DNA of 64,000 nucleotides from an uncultured Bacteroidales bacterium. GTDB lineage: Bacteria; Bacteroidota; Bacteroidia; Bacteroidales; F082. The translations under genes and the position numbers were made by a program. The notes beneath the pieces are model-generated. The model worked only from the letters and a program-made list of their open reading frames with translations, was not told the origin of the DNA and did not search any database. Positions 8,714 to 18,183 of this stretch are shown here, piece after piece (position 1 is the first letter of the stretch; every line of letters begins with the position of its first letter). The stretch covers positions 124,001 to 188,000 of the forward strand of contig CAMYXP010000003.1 of assembly GCA_947303085.1 (NCBI GenBank), given 5' to 3'.

Positions 8714-9643
8714 ATGTCGTTGGATCAGAAGAATATCGCACCTCTTGGAAGTCTTGAGTTCCATGCCCGACAGATTGTCGAGGGCTTCATCACGGGACTT
8801 CACAAGAGTCCGTTTCATGGGTTTTCAGTCGAGTTTGCAGAACATCGCTTGTACAACACTGGCGAGCCGATACGCAATATCGACTGGAAACTTTATGGTC
8901 GAACCGAGAAGCTATTTGTCAAGCGTTACGAGGAAGAGACCAACCTCCGTTGCCAGCTGGTGATTGACATCAGCTCAAGCATGTATTTTCCTGTAAGACA
9001 AAAGCTTGATTATCAGCATCCTAACAAGCTGTGGTTCGCTGTTTATAGCGCGGCCGCTCTGATGGAGCTGATGCGCCGTCAACGTGACGCGGTGGGGCTT
9101 GATTTGTTTGATGACGATATCACAATCCATACCGAGGCTAAGCTGGCTCCAGTTCATATCAACATGATTTACAATGAGTTGGAGAAGTTGCTCTTGCCTT
9201 ACAACAAAAACGAAAAGAAAGAAACCAACGCTACAGCTTGCCTTCACAAAATCGCTGAGATGACTCACAAACGCTCGCTTGTCATCATTTTCAGCGACAT
9301 GATTGACAATTTGCAGTCGCATGACGATTTGTTCGCGGCGCTTGAACATCTGCGTTACAACAAGCATGAAGTTGTGCTTTTCCATGTGCACGACGGCCTG
9401 CTCGAGCAAAATCTCGACTTTGAAAACCGTCCGTATCGTTTTGTCGACCTCGAATCGGGCGATGTGGTGAAACTCAACCCGACTGAGGTTAAGGAGAAAT
9501 ACGAGCAAATAATGAAGGCTCGAAAAGACGAGCTGCTCCGTCATTGTTACCAATACCAAATCGATTATGTCGAAGCCGACATCAACAAGCTGTACGACCA
9601 GGTTCTGACAGCGTATCTTATCAAAAGACAGAAATTATATTAA
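8714..9643 (+). CDS. DUF58 (von Willebrand A-like) protein
   Basis: 309 residues. N-terminal part has the DUF58 signature with RNIDWKLYGRTEKLFVK (around 54-70). A vWA-like fold follows with a MIDAS-type DISSS (around 85-89) and a second metal-site-like IIFSDMID segment. DUF58 proteins usually sit beside a MoxR AAA ATPase and membrane vWA proteins, in complexes thought to act in metal insertion, stress or envelope functions. No moxR or partner is next to it here. The stop overlaps the stop of the convergent gene by a few bases. Function is not known beyond family membership. Confidence 0.85.
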   Translation: MSLDQKNIAPLGSLEFHARQIVEGFITGLHKSPFHGFSVEFAEHRLYNTGEPIRNIDWKLYGRTEKLFVKRYEEETNLRCQLVIDISSSMYFPVRQKLDYQHPNKLWFAVYSAAALMELMRRQRDAVGLDLFDDDITIHTEAKLAPVHINMIYNELEKLLLPYNKNEKKETNATACLHKIAEMTHKRSLVIIFSDMIDNLQSHDDLFAALEHLRYNKHEVVLFHVHDGLLEQNLDFENRPYRFVDLESGDVVKLNPTEVKEKYEQIMKARKDELLRHCYQYQIDYVEADINKLYDQVLTAYLIKRQKLY

Positions 9644-11700
9644 AATTTCCAAACCAGTTGTAGTTTTCCCTCTGTTTTTACATTTCCTTCAATCAGTTCC
9701 AAACCGCTGCCTATTTCGTTGACATCATCATATATTGTGCATCCGATTTTCGCGTTTATGGCGAGACCAAATTTTAGTTTATATTTTCCTAACAGATAGA
9801 TTCTCATGCCTTTATGATAAAAACTACCGATAGCGAAGGCATTCAACACGTCGTTTTCGTAAGCGTATACAGCTCCAGTAGGACTGTCGAATAAAGCATA
9901 TCGAAAAGCGAAGCTAAACGGCTGATTTTCAGGATTGTATAAGATATCCTGATAAATCATATAACATGTGCCGTTTTTTAGCACATCTTTATTGATGTGA
10001 TATTCAACTCTGTTTTTAAGTGTAAAATCGTTTCCGATAGGATAGGTGATGTGAAAACGTAGTGACATCTTTCTCTCGTGAACCAAAGATCGCATATAAG
10101 TGTTCTCGCTTGAGCCGTTTTTCTCCTTGTCCTTATACTTTAACTGTATGAAAAACAAGGCTTTATTATTGATTGTATGCTCGATTTTCAAGTTATAATC
10201 CTGAGTTCTGCTTGGTGCGTATGCCGTGGTTTTAATCCAATCAGACTGTGGAAAATCGGCAGTGGCTACTAGTTGCCAACGAGGTGCGAAAGTGATGGTC
10301 GTCGATAAATAAACTCCTTTTTCATTACGCGTCCCGCTTCCTGATGCAAAGGCGTTGCTGTAAAAGTTCTGATATTGTTTATCATAATATCTGTAAAGTA
10401 CACTAAAATCAATATATCCTGCAGGTTGAAAGGTAGTGCCGAACAACAGGGCAGGAGCCAGATTGTCGCTGATTGCCGCTTCACCGTAAAACGCCGCTTT
10501 TTTCATTACATAGTAAAAGTCAACTCCTTGATTTACAAGTGTCTTGCCTCGAAAGTAGAAAGTGTTGTACAATCTTGAATCTGGATTTAACTCGCATTCT
10601 AAAACGGTTTTATGGATGGTGTATCCAATTTGGAAAGTCGAGCTTCTGTAGCTCAGATTTCCACCAAATAACTGTTGGCTAATCGCATGACGATCAATAA
10701 GTTCGCTGTACGTTCGATGCAATCCGCTTTGTTGAAGCGCAGTCACAACCAAAGGCTTACCATGGCTGTCAACTTCACTGATGTTGGCGTCGACTTTCTT
10801 GTTCGAATAAAAGATTGTTAAGTCAAGTTTACGGTAATTCAATGTTGTAGCCACGCCTCGCAGATATCTCACTTCATTTGCCGATTTCGATGCCCGAATC
10901 TTTTTTGTTTTTCTCAACAGAGAGCCGCCACCAGCTGCGAACGTCAGTCCTGAGGCCATTGTAACTCCTTGACCTATAGAGAGTTGATAGTCACCTAGCA
11001 CTAAAGTTTTGACAAATTTATAATCATTTATCAAAATATGAAACGTCACAAAATCAGTTGTTTTATATGCTTTGTCTCCAATCAAATTTTTGATTGAATC
11101 ATTGATTTTAGGCTTGAAAAGATATTCTCCTGCATCATTTTCCATGGCGAAACCCGCTTCAATTTTATTTTGAAAACTGAAACTGTATCGATATAACATT
11201 TTCAGTGGGCTTCCAAGATATTTTTTCTCTTGATAACCGGCTTTTTCGTTAAAACATTGCTCGATTTGGAATTGCGCAAGATGTTTTCCATAATGAAAAA
11301 CATCTTTCAACGTCGTTTTTTTGTTGGGAGAGTCCCTGCCAAAGCACACCAATGGCTCTAAAATGATCAAAGTGCGTTTGTCAATCCCTTCTACAAAACT
11401 TAGTTCTTCAAACATCTGGAAATCGCCGAAGTTTCGTCGGTATTCATTTATTTTTTCAATAATAAAAACGTTAACTAGATGTAAATCAATTAGTTGGTTT
11501 AGTTCTTCGGGATTATTGATGTTTATTTTATTTTCACAAATAGTCCAATAATTCTCTATTAACTCTGTGAAATCAATCTCTTCATCGGAGTTCTCCGACA
11601 TCATTTCAATTTGCTCGATGATTATGTCGTCGGTGATTTCATATTGAGCGAAAATCATCAGCGGACATATTATTAAAATAGGTAATAAAAAACGTTTCAT
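9640..11700 (-). CDS. Helix-hairpin-helix plus outer-membrane beta-barrel protein
   Basis: 686 residues with a Sec signal peptide (MKRFLLPILIICPLMIFAQ). After it comes an acidic stretch, then ComEA-like helix-hairpin-helix motifs (around 55-120: NNPEELNQLI, VFIIEKINEYR). The rest is rich in alternating aromatic strands (for example SFSFQNKIEAGF) and ends in a phenylalanine (LQLVWKF), as expected for an outer-membrane beta-barrel. Bacteroidota genomes often pair this type with a PorV/PorQ-like protein, as here (4-bp overlap with the next gene). Role unknown; an outer-membrane or type IX secretion accessory role is inference. Confidence 0.75.
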   Translation of the reverse strand: MKRFLLPILIICPLMIFAQYEITDDIIIEQIEMMSENSDEEIDFTELIENYWTICENKININNPEELNQLIDLHLVNVFIIEKINEYRRNFGDFQMFEELSFVEGIDKRTLIILEPLVCFGRDSPNKKTTLKDVFHYGKHLAQFQIEQCFNEKAGYQEKKYLGSPLKMLYRYSFSFQNKIEAGFAMENDAGEYLFKPKINDSIKNLIGDKAYKTTDFVTFHILINDYKFVKTLVLGDYQLSIGQGVTMASGLTFAAGGGSLLRKTKKIRASKSANEVRYLRGVATTLNYRKLDLTIFYSNKKVDANISEVDSHGKPLVVTALQQSGLHRTYSELIDRHAISQQLFGGNLSYRSSTFQIGYTIHKTVLECELNPDSRLYNTFYFRGKTLVNQGVDFYYVMKKAAFYGEAAISDNLAPALLFGTTFQPAGYIDFSVLYRYYDKQYQNFYSNAFASGSGTRNEKGVYLSTTITFAPRWQLVATADFPQSDWIKTTAYAPSRTQDYNLKIEHTINNKALFFIQLKYKDKEKNGSSENTYMRSLVHERKMSLRFHITYPIGNDFTLKNRVEYHINKDVLKNGTCYMIYQDILYNPENQPFSFAFRYALFDSPTGAVYAYENDVLNAFAIGSFYHKGMRIYLLGKYKLKFGLAINAKIGCTIYDDVNEIGSGLELIEGNVKTEGKLQLVWKF

Positions 11701-12524
11701 TGTTTTGGCTCCTTAATTTTAAAAATCAAACTGCTTTGAAAAGACACGCCTGTGTATTGGTCCATTGTGGCGGAAACATCAATAATCACGCGGTTTAACG
11801 AGTATCCTACGCCAACACAAGCTGTCGCGGGATTGGTGTGAACGCCAACTCGGATATAAAAATCGTTGAAAGTATTGTATTCTAATCCAAAACGATAGTC
11901 GAGATTTCTTTCGGAATGATATTCAACTTCGGTTGTGGCAAAGAAATCTTTAGTGATTTTATAAGCCAACCCGAATCGGAAAACCACCGGAATATGTTGA
12001 TTGACAATGGTTTTCAGCTTCACATTTATTGGATTGAATATGTAAACGCCAATACATAATTCGTCGGTCACGTCTGATTGGATACCCAACTCAAACGTCA
12101 CAGTTCGTCGTTTAGCATAATCGTTGGATAAGTTAAACGACAGATAGTCAAGCTTTAAGCCCATTTTCAGATGTTGACCAAAAGCTCGCGCGTAAGCCAG
12201 TCCGAGTTTGTTTTCATTGTAGTTTTCAAACCCGAATCGGCTTAATGACAGACCGAAAGTGCCAATTTTTACCGGCATGACAAAGGCTGCGTTATAGAAA
12301 CTCAGTTCCTTCATCAGAAATCGGTTTTCGTAAGATAATCCGACACCCATGAATTGGTGATTTGCCAATCCCGCCGGATTGTTTTGAATGCTCCAAAAAT
12401 CATTCAGAGCTACGGAAGAATAACCCGTCGCATTGCCGCGACTGCCTGCAATACCTGATAAATCCCAGGAATAACACTGATTGCATAATAGGACAATACC
12501 TATTAATAAAAGATTGTGTTTCAT
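11697..12524 (-). CDS. PorV/PorQ-like outer-membrane protein
   Basis: 275 residues with an N-terminal signal peptide (MKHNLLLIGIVLLC region). Features typical of the PorV/PorQ/UPF0164 group: GSRGNATGYSSVAL after the signal, an IQNNPAGLA motif, and repeated amphipathic strands such as GLSYENRF. PorV and PorQ are outer-membrane parts of the type IX secretion system, but the wider family has other members, so the exact role is open. It is first in a two-gene operon with the helix-hairpin-helix barrel protein, transcribed from a divergent promoter region shared with the DUF456 gene. Confidence 0.75.
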   Translation of the reverse strand: MKHNLLLIGIVLLCNQCYSWDLSGIAGSRGNATGYSSVALNDFWSIQNNPAGLANHQFMGVGLSYENRFLMKELSFYNAAFVMPVKIGTFGLSLSRFGFENYNENKLGLAYARAFGQHLKMGLKLDYLSFNLSNDYAKRRTVTFELGIQSDVTDELCIGVYIFNPINVKLKTIVNQHIPVVFRFGLAYKITKDFFATTEVEYHSERNLDYRFGLEYNTFNDFYIRVGVHTNPATACVGVGYSLNRVIIDVSATMDQYTGVSFQSSLIFKIKEPKQ

Positions 12525-12555
12525 ACCTTTTAGCTTTTGATGAATTTATTTTTCG

Positions 12556-12585
12556 CAAAGATACACTTTTTTTCTGAAAAGTCAA
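12556..12585 (-). promoter_or_regulatory. Promoter of the PorV/PorQ-like operon
   Basis: Minus-strand TATCTTTG at 12556-12563 and TTG at 12583-12585 with a 19-bp spacer, a good match to the Bacteroidota consensus, 31 bp upstream of the start codon. Confidence 0.7.
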
Positions 12586-12595
12586 CAAAAATTAT

Positions 12596-12603
12596 TAACT
12601 TTG
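12596..12603 (+). promoter_or_regulatory. -7 box for the DUF456 gene
   Basis: TAACTTTG, 16 bp before the ATG at 12620. It lies back to back with the minus-strand promoter, and the -33 region (TTTCTG at 12571-12576) is only a partial match. Confidence 0.6.
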
Positions 12604-12619
12604 TGCAAAATTTGTTGAC

Positions 12620-13138
12620 ATGGATTATGTATTGTTCATTTTGGCTATAGTGGTGGTGATTATAGGATTTATTGGTGATATCATCCCTGGAATACCCGGT
12701 ACACCTGTCTCGTATCTGGCTTTGTTGCTGCTGCATTGGACCGACAGAATCAGTTATTCGCCTCAGTTTCTTGTGATTATGGGCTTGATTTGCGCAGTCA
12801 TCACTGTGTTGGACTATGTGGTTCCTGTTTGGGGAACAAAGAAATTCGGTGGCACAAAAGCAGGAGTTCGTGGCAGTACTATCGGATTGATAATCAGTTT
12901 GTTAGTCTTGCCGATGCTTGGCATAGTGATTGGACCGTTCGGCATTATCGGCATACTTGCCGGACCATTTGTGGGTGCATATATCGGTGAAACTATGAGC
13001 GGAACTCCTGATGACCGTGCATGGCGTTCGGCATTCGGTTCTTTCATTGGCTTCCTGACAGGCACATTTATGAAGATTGTGTACACATTAGTCGTAGGTT
13101 TTTATGTAGTTAAAGATATTATTGTTGCAATTTTTTAA
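12620..13138 (+). CDS. DUF456 integral membrane protein
   Basis: 172 residues, almost entirely hydrophobic with about five membrane segments. It shows the DUF456 features: an N-terminal GFIGDIIPGIPGTP loop and glycine-rich GPFGIIGILAGPFVGAYIGE later. Function unknown; the glycine-zipper-like repeats recall small membrane proteins of the GxxxG type. It starts right after a -7 box and ends 2 bp before the dipeptidase gene, so the two are likely co-transcribed. Confidence 0.85.
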   Translation: MDYVLFILAIVVVIIGFIGDIIPGIPGTPVSYLALLLLHWTDRISYSPQFLVIMGLICAVITVLDYVVPVWGTKKFGGTKAGVRGSTIGLIISLLVLPMLGIVIGPFGIIGILAGPFVGAYIGETMSGTPDDRAWRSAFGSFIGFLTGTFMKIVYTLVVGFYVVKDIIVAIF

Positions 13139-13140
13139 TC

Positions 13141-14826
13141 ATGAGAATAATCAAATTATTATTAGTTACATTATTCGTCATCTCGACGATTAATTCCTTT
13201 GCCTGCACTAACTTTTTAGTGACCAGAGGCGCTTCTGTTGACGGTTCGAATTTCATCACATACGCCGCCGATTCGCACATCAGATACGGTGAGCTGTATT
13301 ACACTCCTGCCGCCGACTGGGCGGAAGGCTCCATGCGCACAATCTACGACCGCAGCACAAACGCCATCAGAGGATATGTGCCACAGCCAAGACACACTTA
13401 TCAGGTTGTAGGTTATATCAATGAAAATCAAGTGGCTATGGGCGAAACGACATTTGGAGGACGTGAGGAGCTTGTCGATCCGAATGGTTTGATTGACTAC
13501 GGCAGCCTGATGTTTATGGCACTCGAACGCAGCAAATCTGCTCGCGAAGCCATCAAAACAATCGCTGATTTGGTTGAAGAATATGGCTATGGCAGCGATG
13601 GCGAGTCGTTCTCGATTTCCGACAAGGACGAGGTTTGGTATATGGAAATTATCGGGAAAGGCGAGGAGAAAGGCGCTGTGTGGATTGCCATCCGAATACC
13701 TGACGGATATATTTCGGGTCATGCCAACGCCGCGAGAATACAGACGTTTCCGTTGAGAGACGGTAAGAAATCAATCACCGATAAAGATTGGAACAAGCTT
13801 TATAAGAATGACGTGGAAGTCATTTATAAACATGATATTATAAAATTTGCACGTAAAAAAGGCTATTTTGAAGGCAAAGACAAAGATTTCGACTTCAGCG
13901 CGGCATACGCTCCCGTTGATTTTTCGGCGGCTCGCATCTGCGATTTGAGGGTTTGGGCTATGTTTAACGAGGTTTGCGACGACATGGATCAGTATTGGGA
14001 TTATGTCACAGGCAAAGATCTCGAACATGGCCGTATGCCGTTGTATGTCAAGCCAAACCGCCAGATTTCGCTGACAGATATGATGTCGTTTATGCGCAAT
14101 CATTATCAGGGAACGGAGCTTGATAAAACTCAGGATATAGGTGCCGATCCGTTTGGCTCGCCTTATCGCTGCAACCCATTGTATTGGGAATTTGACGGCA
14201 AGAAATATTTCAACGAGCGCAGCACCGAGACTATGCAGACAGGTTTTTCGTTCATCGCGCAGTCGAGAAACTGGCTTCCTGACCAAATTGGCGGCATCAT
14301 CTGGTTTGGCGTAGACGACACAGGTTCAACGGTTTACACGCCTTTTTACTGCTCAATAACTGAAGTTCCGATAGAGTTCCGAGTCGGCAATGGAGATATT
14401 CTGACATATTCCGAAACCGCAGCTTTCTGGGTGTTTAACCGCTTGGCACATTTCAAATACCTGTTTTACAACAGGGTGATTGACGACATTCAAAAAGTGC
14501 AAAACGAGCTTGAAACATCTTACCAAGAGCAGGTTAAAAATATTGATAATCAGGCTGTTGGCATGATTGAGGATGGCGGAACCGAGGAGGCGATAGCTTT
14601 TCTTACTGATTTTGCGAAAAAATCGGGCACTAACACGGTGAACAGGTGGAGGGAACTGGATAACTATCTGTTAGTCAAATATTTAGATAGTAATATAAAA
14701 CAGGAAGAAAACGGCGAATTCAAACGCAATGGTCACGGTTATCCGGCGAAGCCAAAACAGCCTGGCTATCCTGATTCATGGAAAAAGAAAGTCATAGAGG
14801 AAACCGGTACTCGTTTTGAACGTTAA
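13141..14826 (+). CDS. Secreted C69-family dipeptidase
   Basis: 561 residues. A signal peptide (MRIIKLLLVTLFVISTINSFA) ends just before C22, which is the expected N-terminal nucleophile of this Ntn-hydrolase family: CTNFLVTRGAS. The following GSNFITYAADSH and YGYGSDGESFSISD segments match PepD/U34 dipeptidases. It would cleave dipeptides in the periplasm or outside, and so feed amino acid fermentation. It lies between DUF456 and rarA with 2- and 12-bp gaps. Confidence 0.9.
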   Translation: MRIIKLLLVTLFVISTINSFACTNFLVTRGASVDGSNFITYAADSHIRYGELYYTPAADWAEGSMRTIYDRSTNAIRGYVPQPRHTYQVVGYINENQVAMGETTFGGREELVDPNGLIDYGSLMFMALERSKSAREAIKTIADLVEEYGYGSDGESFSISDKDEVWYMEIIGKGEEKGAVWIAIRIPDGYISGHANAARIQTFPLRDGKKSITDKDWNKLYKNDVEVIYKHDIIKFARKKGYFEGKDKDFDFSAAYAPVDFSAARICDLRVWAMFNEVCDDMDQYWDYVTGKDLEHGRMPLYVKPNRQISLTDMMSFMRNHYQGTELDKTQDIGADPFGSPYRCNPLYWEFDGKKYFNERSTETMQTGFSFIAQSRNWLPDQIGGIIWFGVDDTGSTVYTPFYCSITEVPIEFRVGNGDILTYSETAAFWVFNRLAHFKYLFYNRVIDDIQKVQNELETSYQEQVKNIDNQAVGMIEDGGTEEAIAFLTDFAKKSGTNTVNRWRELDNYLLVKYLDSNIKQEENGEFKRNGHGYPAKPKQPGYPDSWKKKVIEETGTRFER

Positions 14827-14838
14827 ATCTGATATTTT

Positions 14839-16122
14839 ATGAAATCGACAAAACCTTTAGCGGAACGTCTGCGTCCGGCCTCGTTGGACGGATATATCGG
14901 GCAGGAGCATCTGATTGGTCAGAATGCGGTGCTGCGTCGGGCCATCGAGAGCGGACACATTCCGTCGATGATATTCTGGGGACCTCCAGGAGTGGGCAAG
15001 ACGACACTCGCTTACATCATTTCCAAGCAGGTGAAACGTCAGTTTTTCGTACTGAGTGCCGTTAGCAGTGGTGTGAAGGACGTGCGTGAGGTCTACGACC
15101 GAGCACGCATGGCTCCCGAACCTCCGATACTTTTCATCGATGAAATTCATAGGTTTTCCAAGGCTCAGCAAGATTCTTTGCTCGGTGCCGTTGAGAGAGG
15201 TCTGGTGACATTGATTGGTGCCACTACAGAAAACCCGAGCTTTGAAGTTATCTCGCCTTTGCTTTCGAGATGTCAGGTCTATATTCTGAAAGAACTTGAG
15301 AAAGAAGATCTTAAGAAACTGATTGTCAATGCGATAGAGGTTTTAAAAGAAGATTATAAAAAGGATATCATTGTTGATGAAGACGAAGCGCTGATGCAGA
15401 TCAGCGGTGGCGATGCCAGAAAGCTTCTCAATGCCATCGATTTGGTTGTCGGGATGCTCGACGACGCTAATCCGAATGCCGAGCAACTCGTTGTGAATAA
15501 TGAAGTTACGACGAAATACATACAGAGTAATCTGCTGAAATACGACCGTTTGGGCGAGATGCATTACGACATTATTTCGGCTTTTATCAAGTCGATGCGC
15601 GGCAGTGACCCGAACGCGGCTGTTTATTATTTGGCAAGGATGATTGAGGCTGGTGAAGACCCGCTGTTCATCGCCCGAAGGATGTTGATTTTGGCTTCAG
15701 AAGACATCGGAAACGCCAATCCTAACGCGCTTTTGCTGGCAAACGCATGTTTCGATGCCGTTAATAAAATCGGATGGCCGGAAAGCCGGTTGATCCTTGC
15801 GCAGACAGCAATTTATCTGGCTTCATCGGCTAAGAGCAATGCCGCCTGTGTGGCTATCGACTCCGCTCAAGCTCTGGTGAAAAAAACTGGTAACCTAAGC
15901 GTGCCGTTGCATCTCCGTAATGCTCCGACCAAACTGATGAAAGACCTTGGTTATCATGATGGTTACAAATATGCTCACAGCTATCCGGGCAACTTTGTGG
16001 AACAGGAATTTCTGCCTGAAGAGATATCAGGAACACGCCTATATACGCCTCAGGAAAACCCGAAAGAGATGGAACTGAGACGCTCGTTAAATGCGAAATG
16101 GAAAGACAAATATGGCTACTGA
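14839..16122 (+). CDS. rarA: Replication-associated recombination AAA ATPase
   Basis: 427 residues, normal for RarA/MgsA. An N-terminal AAA module has Walker A GPPGVGKTT (48-56), Walker B LFIDEIHRF and sensor motif GATTENPSF. The C-terminal half has the family cluster ASEDIGNANP and the late GYKYAHSYPGNFVEQ segment. RarA acts at stalled replication forks and collapsed ends. The last 11 bp overlap the menG start, although the two functions are unrelated. Confidence 0.95.
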   Translation: MKSTKPLAERLRPASLDGYIGQEHLIGQNAVLRRAIESGHIPSMIFWGPPGVGKTTLAYIISKQVKRQFFVLSAVSSGVKDVREVYDRARMAPEPPILFIDEIHRFSKAQQDSLLGAVERGLVTLIGATTENPSFEVISPLLSRCQVYILKELEKEDLKKLIVNAIEVLKEDYKKDIIVDEDEALMQISGGDARKLLNAIDLVVGMLDDANPNAEQLVVNNEVTTKYIQSNLLKYDRLGEMHYDIISAFIKSMRGSDPNAAVYYLARMIEAGEDPLFIARRMLILASEDIGNANPNALLLANACFDAVNKIGWPESRLILAQTAIYLASSAKSNAACVAIDSAQALVKKTGNLSVPLHLRNAPTKLMKDLGYHDGYKYAHSYPGNFVEQEFLPEEISGTRLYTPQENPKEMELRRSLNAKWKDKYGY

Positions 16123-16825
16123 TAAAGAACATATTACATTGATGTTCAACGACATAGCTCCGACTTATGACAAGTTGAACCATATCCTTTCGCTGAATGT
16201 CGACAAGTCGTGGCGCAGGAAAGCTGGCCGACATGTTAAAAAAGCTGTTACTGACCTTGAAAAACCATTGATTCTTGATGTGGCTTGCGGTACCGCTGAT
16301 TCAACAGTTCAGCTTGCGAAAAGCATTGAAAACGCTGACATTCGAGCAATCGACATTTCCGACGGGATGCTTGAGATAGGGAAGGAGAAGGTTGCGAAGT
16401 TGGGATTGCAGGATAGAATTAGTTTTTCAAATTCTTGTGCGGAATCAATTGATTTTCAAGATAATACATTCGACTCCGTGTTTGTTGCTTTCGGTGTAAG
16501 AAATTTCTCCGACAGAGAACAAGGATTGAAAGATATTTTACGGGTTTTGAAGCCGAGCGGCACCTTATTGGTGTTGGAACTCTCTGAGCCTCAGAATGTT
16601 ATTATCCGTTGGTTTTATAACCTTTATTTTAGAAACATTCTGCCAATTATTGGAAAACGAGTCTCGGGTAACGCTGAAGCATACAGATATTTGCAAAAAA
16701 CTGTCGAAAAATTTCCGATGCCAAAAGAGTTTATTGCGATGTTGCAATCATGTGGTTATCAAGAGATTAAACATAAAGCGCTGACGTTTGGTTTGTGTAG
16801 GATTTATCAGGCTAAAAAGATTTGA
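16112..16825 (+). CDS. menG: Demethylmenaquinone methyltransferase
   Basis: 237 residues from the ATG at 16112 (MATDKEH). An upstream in-frame ATG at 16091 would add seven residues further inside rarA. Motifs of the UbiE/MenG family: MFNDIAPTYDKLNHILS near the start, the SAM-binding LDVACGTAD, and FGVRNFSDREQGL. It methylates demethylmenaquinone using SAM, the last step of menaquinone synthesis. menA follows directly, so two late membrane-quinone steps are paired. The rest of the men pathway is not in the window. Confidence 0.93.
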   Translation: MATDKEHITLMFNDIAPTYDKLNHILSLNVDKSWRRKAGRHVKKAVTDLEKPLILDVACGTADSTVQLAKSIENADIRAIDISDGMLEIGKEKVAKLGLQDRISFSNSCAESIDFQDNTFDSVFVAFGVRNFSDREQGLKDILRVLKPSGTLLVLELSEPQNVIIRWFYNLYFRNILPIIGKRVSGNAEAYRYLQKTVEKFPMPKEFIAMLQSCGYQEIKHKALTFGLCRIYQAKKI

Positions 16826-16826
16826 A

Positions 16827-17711
16827 ATGAGCGACACACCTATTAAATATTGGATTAAAGCGGCTAGACCCAAGACGTTGTTGGTCTCGATGGCTCCAGT
16901 CATCATGGCGGTGGCAATTGCTTCTACATTCATGAAAATCAGTTGGTTACCTGCTGTGATTTGTCTTGTTTTTGCAGTGATGGCGCAGGTCATATCAAAC
17001 TTTGTGAACGATTATTCCGATGGACTTAAAGGAATCGATAAAAACCGCATCGGACCTGAAAGGATGGTTGCTTCTGGACTGATTTCGCCTCAAAAAATGC
17101 GTTGTGGAATCATTGTGACTTGTATCCTGACTTTCGTTATCGGTTGCTCGTTGATGTTGTGGGGAGGCCTGATTTTACTGCCGTTCGGGATTGTTATCAT
17201 GCTTTGTGCTTTGGCATATTCCATGGGACCGTTTCCGCTTTCGCAACACGCTCTCGGTGACATGGCGGTAGTGATGTTTTATGGCATCGCACCAGTCGTT
17301 TTGACGTTTTTCATTCAAACCGTATTTGTAAATTGGCAAATATTCATCGCAGGATTGGCTGTCGGTATGGTGACTAATAACTTATTGATAGTCAATAACT
17401 ACAGAGATGCTGATGATGATTTGAAAAATGGTAAGAAAACCACTGTTAACGTACTCGGAAAACCTTTCATGAAAACTGTTTACATTTGTAATCCGCTGAT
17501 TGCCGCCGTTTTAGCGTTTGTATTTCTTTTTAAGATTATAAATCCAATAGTATTGATATTTGCTATGATACCGTTTTTAGCTTATTCGACTATTGTTAGT
17601 ATGAAATTTTCAAAAGCTAAAGGAATAGAATTCAATAAGTTAATTGGTATGTCATCGCTTGAAGCCATAGTTTATGCGTTGACCATAGCAATTGTTATAA
17701 TATTTAAATAA
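16827..17711 (+). CDS. menA: 1,4-dihydroxy-2-naphthoate polyprenyltransferase
   Basis: 294 residues from the ATG at 16827, one base after the menG stop. A 16788 start would sit inside menG. UbiA-superfamily protein with about eight membrane segments. It has the first Asp-rich site NDYSDGLKGID and the second site NYRDADDD, plus N-terminal AARPKTLLVSMAPV typical of MenA. It attaches the polyprenyl tail to dihydroxynaphthoate at the membrane, giving the substrate of MenG. The pair supports an anaerobic menaquinone chain. Confidence 0.93.
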   Translation: MSDTPIKYWIKAARPKTLLVSMAPVIMAVAIASTFMKISWLPAVICLVFAVMAQVISNFVNDYSDGLKGIDKNRIGPERMVASGLISPQKMRCGIIVTCILTFVIGCSLMLWGGLILLPFGIVIMLCALAYSMGPFPLSQHALGDMAVVMFYGIAPVVLTFFIQTVFVNWQIFIAGLAVGMVTNNLLIVNNYRDADDDLKNGKKTTVNVLGKPFMKTVYICNPLIAAVLAFVFLFKIINPIVLIFAMIPFLAYSTIVSMKFSKAKGIEFNKLIGMSSLEAIVYALTIAIVIIFK

Positions 17712-17712
17712 T

Positions 17713-18183
17713 ATGTCGGAAAATTTAATAATAAAAGGAAACTCGAAGAAAGAATTATATGAAAACCTGCTGCCGCAAATTGAATCATTGGTGGAAGGCG
17801 AGTCTGATTTGATTGCGAACATGTCCAATATTTCAGCTTGTTTGAAAGACACTTTCAACTTCTGGTGGGCCGGTTTTTATCGTGTGATTGCTGATGAGTT
17901 GGTGCTTGGTCCGTTCCAGGGTCCGCTTGCATGCACCCGCATCAGAAAAGGCAAAGGAGTCTGCGGCACTGCATGGCAAAACGCTGAAACTGTTATCGTT
18001 TCTGATGTTGACGAGTTTCCCGGTCATATTGCATGCAGCAGTCTATCCAAATCGGAGATTGTGGTGCCTGTTTTTAAAAATAATGAAGTCATCGCTGTTC
18101 TTGACATCGACAGTGAGAAACTATCCACTTTCGATGCCGTTGACAAGGAATATCTCGAGAAATTAGTCGCCTGCCTCGGTTAA
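17713..18183 (+). CDS. msrC: Free methionine-(R)-sulfoxide reductase (GAF domain)
   Basis: 156-residue single GAF domain. The three conserved cysteines are C74, C84 and C108. The 10- and 24-residue spacings equal those of E. coli fRMsr (C84, C94, C118). FNFWWAGFYRV and GPFQGPLACTRI are family motifs. It reduces free methionine-R-sulfoxide with thioredoxin, protecting against oxidation. It starts one base after menA. Its last 21 bp overlap the 3' end of the convergent macro-like gene. Confidence 0.9.
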   Translation: MSENLIIKGNSKKELYENLLPQIESLVEGESDLIANMSNISACLKDTFNFWWAGFYRVIADELVLGPFQGPLACTRIRKGKGVCGTAWQNAETVIVSDVDEFPGHIACSSLSKSEIVVPVFKNNEVIAVLDIDSEKLSTFDAVDKEYLEKLVACLG

